Origin: Adiantum capillus-veneris
Lineage: Eukaryota > Streptophyta > Polypodiopsida > Polypodiales > Pteridaceae
DNA length: 64,000 nucleotides
Direction of reading: 5' to 3'
Assembly: GCA_014529385.2 (NCBI GenBank)
Contig: CM043958.1
Coordinates: forward strand, 121,428,817 to 121,492,816
Under the pieces are notes generated by a model that did no database searches, had not been told where the DNA came from, and was given only the letters and a program-made list of their open reading frames with translations. Positions 52,544 through 61,409 of this stretch are shown in pieces. Numbering within the stretch: the first letter of the stretch is position 1; every line of letters begins with the position of its first letter. The position numbers and the translations under genes are program-made.

Positions 52544-53559
52544 ATCTTCTTCGAGTACCTTCTGCTTCGAGCTTCGGGATTGCAGATTACAGGTTACAGG
52601 TTACAGGGACAGGTACAGGTACAGGTGATTCACACAGGTACAGGTAGCTGGAGTACAGTGATATACTAGCAGTGATGTCACTTGCAGTTGTTGTGGGAAT
52701 GCATCACTTGGCGCCTATTTGAGCGCATTGTCTGCTGGATTGTACGTTACTTGTGGAAACTGCCATTGTACGCCTTTGTGGAGCCATATATGGTTTTATT
52801 TGGCAGTCCCAGCCATTTCTGAGACTTGGTCTGGAAGATAGTCATTTCTGAGACTTGACTATACGCGATTTGCATTAGCTTTCGTGTGAGGGTCGATAGC
52901 GTGAGGTTTTTATTGAGCTGGGGGATTCTCAAATGTGGAGATCCTTTCGGTGATACAGGTAGCTGGAGCACCCTTTTCGTGACCTCGCCATAGGCTATGT
53001 ACTAGTGAGTCCTACTTGATGCTCGGGTTCTATTGTTGACAGTTTATGCGTACATAGATAGTCTATATTTTGGGTTCCTACTGCTCTACTTCTGGGGAAA
53101 CTCTGTCGAAATTTTCCCAAGTTATGATGGCTGGTTTTTTGGTATTTTGAGCCATTTATGCTGTTATGCTGCTGAAATTTTGGCAAAATCAGAGATTGAG
53201 TCAGGTGTGCCTTCTTGGGAGCTTCATGGTTGGCTTTAATGGATGATCAAAATGGCCCTCAATTCACTCCATTTCATTTAACTCAAAGAATTCAGATTAA
53301 TGTTCATGTGTCCAGGAAGATCTTTTTCCAGCAGCGCATAGTCTTTATGTTTGGGCCAAGAAGATTGAGAGAGATCCTGGAATGTCCTTTGCCTGTTGTA
53401 ATTCCGATGATCAACTATGAAAACTCATTTGATGTGCATGTGTTTGTTCTCATCTAAAGCTGAGCTCCATTGAGGTTTCTGGGGATTGGGTAGTAAAAAG
53501 TTTTGGGTTCTTGCACTTGTGTTCGAAGGGGTTCTCAAAGCATCATAATTTGGGTAGCC
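52544..53559 (+). other. Leader with TACAGG repeats
   Basis: About 1 kb before the gag ATG. Between 52585 and 52650 the motif TACAGG(T) occurs eight or so times, making a cluster of CAGGTA sites that resemble 5' splice donors, with another at 52955. The short frames here (for example at 53215-53457) are not convincing genes. Confidence 0.55.
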
Positions 53560-56500
53560 ATGGCTTTCTCTTATCCCGAGTTTCATGGAAGAAGTGATGA
53601 AGATGTGGAAGAATTTTTGGAAAAGATGGAGGTTGCCTGCATTAGCAACCAGATTCATGACCCTACGCAAATGTTACGCCTTCTCCAAATTTGTTTGAAG
53701 AGTGATGCACGAGCTTGGTCCAAAGCATTTGAAGAGGAGTTGCGTATGGCTGATCCACCTATAAGATTGAGTTGGGACAATCTAAGGCATGGATTGGAAG
53801 TGGAGTTTGTGAAGATAGAAGATCCTGACAAAGTGTGGCAAGAAGTACAGGCTTTGGTACAAAAGGAAGGTGAGCCAGTAGATGTGTACATACGAAAGTT
53901 TTCATTGGCATGGGAGCGAATGTGCAAGGCTTTAGCACCACAGGTACCCCCGCCTGACACGATGAAGAAGGACAGGTTCTTGGCTGGTCTTTGGGAGAAT
54001 ATATGTTGGAGAGTAGAGCTAAAGAAGCCTAGGACATATGAAGATGCACTAGAGGTAGCAAGGAACAAAGAGTGGAAGCTGAGAAAAATGAGCCAGTTAG
54101 GGGTGGAGTCTTTGCCCATGAGAGCTGAATTTCAGCCTATGGACTCTTTACAAGGTCGTATGTCAGGGGTTCATCATGAACCAGTGGTTCCTGTTACTAC
54201 TCAGGTTATGCCAGCAGTGGTCACTATAGCAGTGCAAGATGATGGCCTAAGGCAAGACATGAGGCAAGTGGTTGATCTGATGAAGAATCTCAGCCTAAAC
54301 ATGCGAGGTCAAGTGGGAAATAATCGAGGTCGAGGGCGGTTTGCAAATCAGCCAGGAGGTGAAGAAAGACCTAGGAATAGTGCTGGACAAAGTAATAGTA
54401 GGTTTTGGAGGCAGACGCCCACATGTTATAATTGTGGAGAGTTGGGTCACATCAGCCCGCAATGTGATAAGCCACCAAGGATGGGGGGAGACATGTATCC
54501 ATTGCCAAGACAGGTGCTAACTAGATCAAATGATTATGGCATCGAAATTAAGGGAGACGAAGGAACCAGTGGTCTGACCCAGGAGGAAAAAGGAAAGACA
54601 AAAGTGCTAAGTGTAGTCACCTTGGAGAAGGCATCAAAGCTAGAGGATACATTAGTGATGCCTATTGGGAAGAGGACCACAGAGGATAAGGAAGGAAGAA
54701 GTGCCTCAGGTCCTAGTAAGAAGAAAGGAAAGAGCCATGAAGGCGAGGATGTCAAGGCCAAGAGGAAAAGGAGAGCTCGTCAAAAGTTTCATGTTTCAGA
54801 TTTTCCACTAGGGGATGGGCAATTAAGCTATGACTTGAAGGAGGATCTGACGAGCAGGAAGGCAGATGTTACTTTTGGGCAGCTCATAGAAATGGTTCCT
54901 AAACTAAAGCGACAGTGGAAGAGGATGGTTAACCCAATGGAGAAAGAGCCAGAGAGAGGTTCAGTGAAGGTGTTGGCAATGGACGAGCTACCAGACATTT
55001 GTCCAATAGTAGATGTGTGGTATAAAAGGAAAAATTTGGGACAAGGTTATGTGGATGGCGGAGCCCAAATATGCGTCATAACACACTCATGCGTTGAGAA
55101 GATGGGTCTCACAGTGGCTGGGGTGTCAGGTTTTCGGATCAGAGTGGCAAACCATCAAAAAGTAAAATGCTTGGGTGTTGTAAAGAGCTTAGAAGTGGAG
55201 GCATATGATGCAAAGGCAGTGGTTGATTTTCATGTGATGCCAGCAGGGTTGGGAGCATATCCTATTATACTGGGCAGACCATGGTTACGTGCAGTGGGAG
55301 CTGTTCAAGATTGGCGACATGGTACGATTAGCCTCTATGGAAAGACAGGTACCAAGAAGCTTTATAATATGGACACAAGGAAACGATTAGAGGAGCTTTA
55401 TGAAGATGAGGATGAGTCTAGTGATGAAGACTCTTCCACGGTGACAGATGAGGATAGTGATAGCACTACCAGCAGTGATGAGGATGCTGATGTTGCATTT
55501 CTTTTGATGGACAAAGAAATTCAGGAGATTGGTTTAGTTGCATTTGCGAATCAGGTTGAAGATGAAAGTGAAGGGCCTTATGAAGTGATTGAAGGGCTGA
55601 TGCAAACCAAAGTTGAGTTGTCAAAGAAGCAGGAATTAATGACGCAAATGATTAGTGGAGACCTCTCAGCTATGGAGAAGGATATATTTTTGCATATGCT
55701 GGCTAGTTTTCCTGATTTGTTCATTACTTCATATGAAGAGATCAGAGGGTTCAAGGGTGAAGAGATGCATATAGAGCTGAAAGAAGGTGCTAAGCCAGTG
55801 CGTCAAAGGCTAAGAAGGATGGGTCAAGAGCAAATGGAAGCCTTGCGGGTAGAGGTGGACAAGTTATTGAAGGCAGGGTTCATAGTTCCAGTGGAGACCA
55901 CAGAATGGGTGAGTCCAGTAGTAGTCAGTCCAAAGAAGGATGGGAAGTGGAGAATTTGTGTAGATTTTAAACCCTTAAACGCAGCCACTAAGAAGAACCC
56001 ATATCCTCTTCCATTCATCGATCAGATCTTGGATTCAGTGGCAGGTTATGAGAGGTACAGTGTGTGTGATGGTTTTTCAGGCTATTTTCAATTGAAGATT
56101 GCTCTTAAAGACCGCACAAAGACATCATTTATTACGCCATGGGGCTGCTATTGCTACACAGTGTTGCCGTTTGGGTTGTCAAATGGACCATCTTTCTATC
56201 AAGAAAGAGCAAATTGGGTGCTGGAACCATTCATTGGTAGTTGTGTTAAGGCTTTTATGGATGACTTCTGTGTTTATAGCAGTAGGGCTGAACACCATGA
56301 GAAGCTGCAGATGGTATTGGCTCGATATGATGAATGTGGAGGACAACTAAATCCAAAGAAATGTCATCTAGCACAGCCAAGGGTGAAGCTATTGGGCCAT
56401 ATGGTGTCAGAAAATGGCATTGAGGCTGATCCAGATAAGGTGAAGTCTATTATTCTTCTTCCATCACCTATGAGTACGAAGCAATTGGAAACCTTTATAC

Positions 56501-58911
56501 ACAAAGTGAAGTACATGGCACGGTTTATTCCATTGTCTTCGCAGCTTCTTTATCCATTACAGCAAGTGGCAAAGCATGATCCATTGCAATGGGATGACAA
56601 GTGTGAAGAAGTGTTTCAAGAGGTGAAAGAGGTGTTAGGGGGGTTGTCAGCCATGCAGGCTCCTGATTGGGAGAAAGTTTTTTATGTAAATCCATCAGTA
56701 GGGGATGATGCCATTGGAGCCATGCTATTGCAAAAGGGGAAGGGCAGCCATTATATGAGGCCAGTGTATTGTGCAAGCCGAGTGAAGTTGGTAGCGGAGA
56801 GAAAGTTATCGGAAGTAGAGCTAGTGATGGCTAGTGTAATATTTGCTTGTCGACGATTTCGTCATTACTTGCTACCACGGCCTTTTGTTTTCTTGACGAG
56901 TTATGCCTTTTTGCCACAGTTAATTAATGGTATTAACATGTCAAATGTGGTGAAGAAATGGGTAATTGAGCTGCAAGAGTTTGAGTTCTCTTTTCTAGTG
57001 GAAGATAGTACAAGGGCTACCCTAGTTGATTTGTTGACCTACAAGGAGAATCCCCTTATTGTTAAGGAAGAGGTGGTGAGAAAGGTAGTTGAAGAAGTGC
57101 CACAGATAAGCAATGCACATGTGTTGTTCTTTGATGGTTCATACAGAAAGAGCCATGATGCAGCTTCAGGGGGAATAGCACTTTATGATCCAGAGGGGAA
57201 GCTAGTATGCAAGAGAGGGTTCAAATTGGATGCTCATAGTAACAATGAGGCTGAATATGCTACATTGGAAGCCGGATTACACATTTGTTTGAAGCATGGG
57301 GTTCGAAGGTTGAGCATAAAAGGTGATGCCTTGTTAGTGGTGAAGCAAGTGTTGGGTGTGTGGAAGAGCAAGAACACCTCATTGAAGGAAATGTGCTTCA
57401 GAATTAAAGGCCTTTTAAAAAAGTTTGAAGCATGGAGTATCAGACACATTGAACGTGCTCTAAATGGAGAGGCACATGAAGCAGCTCAAGGCATGATTGG
57501 GGAGCTATTTGTGTTGAGGACCACTTTACCTCTTTATCATGGCCGGGAAAGTTTGGCTCAAGAAGAGGAGTTTTTGCTAACAGGAATCATTCCAAAGGAG
57601 ATTCAGAAGTCTAACAAGTATGGCTTTGTGCGTAGAGCATACAGGTACAAATTGATTGGTGATGTCTTATACATGAAAGGGGCTGATCTCGTGTTGAGAC
57701 GTGTACCTTGGCGGGAGGAGCTTTACAGAGTGTTGGAAGAGAATCACGAAGGCGCATGTGGTGGCCATTTTGCTCTAAAGATCACCTTGCATAAGATTTT
57801 GCAAGAGGGGTATGTATGGCCTAGTTTGCACAAGGATGTTCACCATTGGTGTAGGTCTTGCAATAGGTGTCAAGCATTTGGGAAGAGAGTGTTGAAGCCA
57901 GAGCTACGAAAAACCATTATGGCGTTTGATGTGTTTGAAAAGTGGGGAATTGATGCAATAGGCCCGTTACCTATCACAAGCAGGGGCAAAAGCTATATTT
58001 TGACAGCAATGGACTATCTCTCTAGATGGGCAGAGGCTATAGCAGTAAAACAGATCACTGCAAAGGATGTGGCAAAATTTGTGTATGATGAAATATGTTG
58101 CAAGTTTGGGGTGCCACTGGAGTTACTTTCAGATAAGGGGCCTGGCTTTAGAGCTAAACTGCTAGATTTTTTATGTGCAAAGATGAAGATTAGGAACCAG
58201 CATACCACTCCTTATTACCCGCAGTGTAATGGCTTGAATGAAAGATTCAATGGTGAGTTGGTACAGATTCTTTCAAAAGTGACAGAGCACCAAGGAAAGA
58301 ATTGGGATTTAGAATTGCCTAGTGCATTATGGGCTTACCGTACTTCGGTGAAGACAGGTACAGGGTTTACTCCATTTCATTTGGTGTATGGAAAGGAAGC
58401 ACTATTGCCTGTGGAGGTAGAGTTGCCTGCGGTCAAGATGTTAGAGAAGTTGCTTGGGCCGCCTAGTGATGCATTCAAAGAGAGGCTCTTGCAGTTACAA
58501 GAGGTCCAGTTGGATAGGATGAGCGCATTGGAGCATTATGGGCAGATGCAGGATAAGGCTTTGACAAAGATAAATGAAAAGGTCAAAAGTAAGGGTATCA
58601 AGAAACATGACTTGGTTTTGCGCTACAACAGTAAGCTGGACAACACCTTCCAAAAGAAGTTTCAAATTAAGTGGGAAGGCCCTTTCAAGGTAGTAGAGTG
58701 TTTTCCAAATGGCACATATCAGCTGGCTAACTTGGATGGTGTTCTACATAAGTCAAGGGTAAATGGATTGCGTCTTAAATTGTATCATGCTAGATTGATG
58801 ATGGTGGAGCAAGATGAACTGTCTGTGGAGCAAGCAATGTTGGTGAAGGATGAGGAGACATGTGATGCGGCGAGTCTCATATCGCTCTTTGCTGCTGCTG
58901 ATCATGAATGA
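53560..58911 (+). CDS. Gag-Pol polyprotein with dual RNase H (Tat-like), 1783 aa
   Basis: The start is ATG 53560 (MAFSYPEFHGRSDEDVEEFL), in an ACC-like context (AGCCATGG). Upstream codons are open but lack an ATG. Order: gag domain (~20-190), zinc knuckle CYNCGELGHISPQC (~288), aspartic protease with VDGGAQICVI (Asp 499; DGG replaces DSG/DTG), RT with FMDDFCVYS (Asp 901/902), a first RNase H whose Asp positions read Asn 1044 and Ser 1114, a second RNase H (FFDGSYRKSHDAASGG) with Asp 1192, Glu 1230 and Asp 1256, integrase H2C2 (His 1396 to Cys ~1437), D,D35E core (1465, 1525, 1561), and a GPF-like C-terminus (GPFKVVECFPNGTYQLANL). The second RNase H matches the plant/archaeal-type domain known from Tat elements. 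Nothing is truncated. Confidence 0.95.
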   Translation: MAFSYPEFHGRSDEDVEEFLEKMEVACISNQIHDPTQMLRLLQICLKSDARAWSKAFEEELRMADPPIRLSWDNLRHGLEVEFVKIEDPDKVWQEVQALVQKEGEPVDVYIRKFSLAWERMCKALAPQVPPPDTMKKDRFLAGLWENICWRVELKKPRTYEDALEVARNKEWKLRKMSQLGVESLPMRAEFQPMDSLQGRMSGVHHEPVVPVTTQVMPAVVTIAVQDDGLRQDMRQVVDLMKNLSLNMRGQVGNNRGRGRFANQPGGEERPRNSAGQSNSRFWRQTPTCYNCGELGHISPQCDKPPRMGGDMYPLPRQVLTRSNDYGIEIKGDEGTSGLTQEEKGKTKVLSVVTLEKASKLEDTLVMPIGKRTTEDKEGRSASGPSKKKGKSHEGEDVKAKRKRRARQKFHVSDFPLGDGQLSYDLKEDLTSRKADVTFGQLIEMVPKLKRQWKRMVNPMEKEPERGSVKVLAMDELPDICPIVDVWYKRKNLGQGYVDGGAQICVITHSCVEKMGLTVAGVSGFRIRVANHQKVKCLGVVKSLEVEAYDAKAVVDFHVMPAGLGAYPIILGRPWLRAVGAVQDWRHGTISLYGKTGTKKLYNMDTRKRLEELYEDEDESSDEDSSTVTDEDSDSTTSSDEDADVAFLLMDKEIQEIGLVAFANQVEDESEGPYEVIEGLMQTKVELSKKQELMTQMISGDLSAMEKDIFLHMLASFPDLFITSYEEIRGFKGEEMHIELKEGAKPVRQRLRRMGQEQMEALRVEVDKLLKAGFIVPVETTEWVSPVVVSPKKDGKWRICVDFKPLNAATKKNPYPLPFIDQILDSVAGYERYSVCDGFSGYFQLKIALKDRTKTSFITPWGCYCYTVLPFGLSNGPSFYQERANWVLEPFIGSCVKAFMDDFCVYSSRAEHHEKLQMVLARYDECGGQLNPKKCHLAQPRVKLLGHMVSENGIEADPDKVKSIILLPSPMSTKQLETFIHKVKYMARFIPLSSQLLYPLQQVAKHDPLQWDDKCEEVFQEVKEVLGGLSAMQAPDWEKVFYVNPSVGDDAIGAMLLQKGKGSHYMRPVYCASRVKLVAERKLSEVELVMASVIFACRRFRHYLLPRPFVFLTSYAFLPQLINGINMSNVVKKWVIELQEFEFSFLVEDSTRATLVDLLTYKENPLIVKEEVVRKVVEEVPQISNAHVLFFDGSYRKSHDAASGGIALYDPEGKLVCKRGFKLDAHSNNEAEYATLEAGLHICLKHGVRRLSIKGDALLVVKQVLGVWKSKNTSLKEMCFRIKGLLKKFEAWSIRHIERALNGEAHEAAQGMIGELFVLRTTLPLYHGRESLAQEEEFLLTGIIPKEIQKSNKYGFVRRAYRYKLIGDVLYMKGADLVLRRVPWREELYRVLEENHEGACGGHFALKITLHKILQEGYVWPSLHKDVHHWCRSCNRCQAFGKRVLKPELRKTIMAFDVFEKWGIDAIGPLPITSRGKSYILTAMDYLSRWAEAIAVKQITAKDVAKFVYDEICCKFGVPLELLSDKGPGFRAKLLDFLCAKMKIRNQHTTPYYPQCNGLNERFNGELVQILSKVTEHQGKNWDLELPSALWAYRTSVKTGTGFTPFHLVYGKEALLPVEVELPAVKMLEKLLGPPSDAFKERLLQLQEVQLDRMSALEHYGQMQDKALTKINEKVKSKGIKKHDLVLRYNSKLDNTFQKKFQIKWEGPFKVVECFPNGTYQLANLDGVLHKSRVNGLRLKLYHARLMMVEQDELSVEQAMLVKDEETCDAASLISLFAAADHE

Positions 58912-58919
58912 TCTAGCAG

Positions 58920-58939
58920 GCTAGGGGATGGGCAAATTA
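58920..58939 (+). other. Polypurine tract of the Tat-like element
   Basis: GCTAGGGGATGGGCAAATTA directly precedes the 3' LTR. It is purine-rich but imperfect. Confidence 0.6.
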
Positions 58940-59823
58940 TGTCAGGAGTTTTTTGGAGCAAGGGATTGCGCATATGTACATACCCATGCATGGTGCATCA
59001 AATAAAGTATTGCCCATTTTCCAGAGCCAGGTGGTTACGTGGGGCCCACATGTGTACAGGTAGGACACCATGTACATAGTGCATCGATTTTCATCATTAC
59101 TAGTACCATTGTGTTTTTCTACAATAAGGAGGAGTTGGTAGCGCGTAAAACTTCTCGAGGAAGCTATCCGCGGGCCGACGACGTGAGGTTAGCAGGTGCG
59201 TCAGATGGCATCTAGTGGCGTCAAGAGGGCGAACGAGGTCAATATTTGCACGCAGATGAGGACAGACACAACGTGGGTGTTTGCTTGTGAGAATTATGCA
59301 GAAAGGTCATCATGAGGACCTTTTTTTGGGGCCACTTCACGTGATGGCGAGGTGCATTATTGGAAAAAAGCTGAGTGCCAGGTGTGCGAATGATGCAAAA
59401 AGGTGACAACTATGCACTGCGAGGTCAGTTTTTGGCCTGTTCGGGGTCCGTTTGAGGTCATCTAAAAGGCCAAGGGTGCCCAACTAAAAAAGCTAAGTGT
59501 GGGAACTGAAAAAACAGAGAGAAGACCAGAAAAAACGTGGAGAAGAGAGGAGGAACAGCCGCAGGTGTGTTTTTGCTCATTTTGGAGCCTGTTTTGGCCG
59601 TAAACTGCTCATCCGATGTCGGATTTGAGCACTTTGACATTGTAGACTAGGGTTTTGGTCCGTTCCGGACACGATAGCGCTATCCATTTTGCCAAATTCC
59701 TCACTCTTTTCCTGCTGTTTTTCTGTGTAAGTTTCTCCTATGAGCTGTTTGCCCCATTGGTGTTGGCCCAAGCTCATTTGTATCTAAACATCAGAAATTC
59801 TCCTCTTTTGAGCTGAGTTTTTT

Positions 59824-59868
<45 letters not shown>

Positions 59869-60043
59869 TGTGTGGAGTGGGCAAGTGGATAATCTCTCTC
59901 CTCTCACTCCAGAGGTGTGTTCCCTGTCTCGGCCAGGTGTGTTGTGTAAGCCGAGTGGTGCCCCATAGTGTGTGTGTGTATCTTCCCAAGAGTGTGTGTT
60001 GGGTCGTTATAGAGGCGCTGTGTGTGTTTTCATCCCGCTCACA
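58940..60043 (+). repeat. 3' LTR of the Tat-like element
   Basis: Partner of 51381-52520, shortened by about 64 bases near 59742. Its GT tract (59826-59866) is about twice the length of the 5' one. The substitutions I see (GACTGGG/GACTAGG, GACGCGATGGCG/GACACGATAGCG, GCTGTCC/GCTATCC) are all G-to-A in the 3' copy. Confidence 0.95.
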
Positions 60044-61409
60044 GCGTCTGAGCCATATACACTCAACCATAGCTGTGAAGACTGCCCTGTACACAGCCTC
60101 ACAACTCAAAGTGGCCATAGTAGGTTGCTTCTTGATCAACCATGATATACATGAACTGCCAAGCATGAAACAAAAACACTTGTGGACACTCGCATGTCAA
60201 AACAACCAGCCCAATCTGAGTCCGAAAAAGTATGTAAGTCTGGCGGCAATGATCCCCCCTTAAGATAAAACAAGCCAAGATGTAAAGTGCCACTAAGGTA
60301 GCGGAAAATCCTCTTGACAGCCTGCCAATGCCTAGACCCTGGGCTATGCATAAATTTGCTGACCTGTGAGACTGCAAACTGAATATCCGGCCTCGTGTTG
60401 CAAACATAAATGAGGCAGCCAACATCAGTTTGATAAAGAGTGACATCAGCAAGATCGCCAGCATCATGTAGACTCAACTTCAAACTTGTTTCGATGGGAG
60501 TGGAAATAGTTTGCAATCCTCAAGTCCAAACTTACATAGCAATGTCTATGTAACTTCTCTGACACAAGGCAATACCACCATCACATTGCTTAAACTGTAT
60601 ACCCAAGTAATGATGCAACAGCCCCAAATCTTTCATCTTGAAAGTAGCATTCAAATCAGCCTTAAATTTAGCAATATGTCTCTCATTTGGTCCAGTGTTT
60701 AGCAAATCATCAACATAAAGAACCACAATGAGAAGTACATTACCCTCACGCTTTACATACAATGTGCTTTCTGTTGGACTATTACAAAAGCCTCGTTTGA
60801 TCAAATGAGTGTCAGCTTTCTCATACCAAGCACGAGGAGATTGCTTCAACCCATACAAACCCTTCTTACATCTACACACTTTGTCCACTTGTCCTTTAAT
60901 GACAAAACCGCGAGGCTGCGTTACATAAACTTCCTCAAGTATATCACCATTCAAAAAAGCGGTAACAATGTCTGATTGATGTACATCCCAACCAAAATGA
61001 GCTGCCAATGCACATAGAAAATGCACAGTAGTCATACGAAAAGTGGGAGCAAAAGTTTCTTCATAATCTATGCCTTTTTGTTGTGCATAACCCTTTGCAA
61101 CAAGTCGAGCCTTATGGCGATCGACCTCACCATCCGGCTTGCGTTTCAACTTGTAAACCACTTCATACCAATGGCCTTTTTGCCAGGAGGCAAATCACAT
61201 AAAGTCCATGTGTCATTTTCTATAAGTGCATCATATTCTGATTGCATGGCAGCCATCCAATTTTCTGAATTCTGTGCTTCATCTAAAGACAGAGGCTCCT
61301 CAACATCATGTAAGCTAGACACAGCCAAAGCATAACAATCTGATGCATAAGATGCATGGTGAGAGCGAACGAGTACGACTAGACAAAGGTGCATCCAATT
61401 TACTGTCAC
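60044..61409 (-). pseudogene. Copia reverse transcriptase and RNase H
   Basis: On the minus strand: the lead-in with LDEAQNSENWMAAMQSEYDA and NDTWTLCDLPPGKKAIGMKW; a frameshift; RT with HKARLVAKGYAQQKGIDYEE, VHQSDIVTAFLNGDILEEVY, GLYGLKQSPRAWY and the intact catalytic LYVDDLLNTG; then a frame break near 60530 and RNase H with DVGCLIYVCNTRPDI, DSDWAGCFD, and SWLIKKQPTMATLSCEAVYR ending VECIWLRR at the insertion site. After removing the insertion the reading extends at least LMADS on the other side (51375 downward) and then loses similarity. The RT copies RNA; here frames are broken. Confidence 0.9.

Larger units (their letters stand above)
51381..60043 (+). mobile_element. Tat-like Ty3/gypsy element with intact polyprotein, 8.66 kb
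   Basis: LTRs of 1140 and 1104 bp (TGTCAGGAGTTTTTTGG...CCCGCTCACA), GCGT duplication, primer site, 1 kb leader, a single open frame for Gag-Pol and a purine tract before the 3' LTR. The LTRs differ by about four or five substitutions, a deletion of about 64 bases in the 3' copy and the length of a GT tract. With no stop in 1783 codons this is the best candidate here for an autonomous, recently active element. It is inserted in the RNase H part of a copia element. Confidence 0.95.

Noticed and set aside
53503-53559. Upstream extension of the Tat-like polyprotein
   Set aside because: It would need a TTG start. ATG 53560 is in good context and starts the conserved gag sequence.
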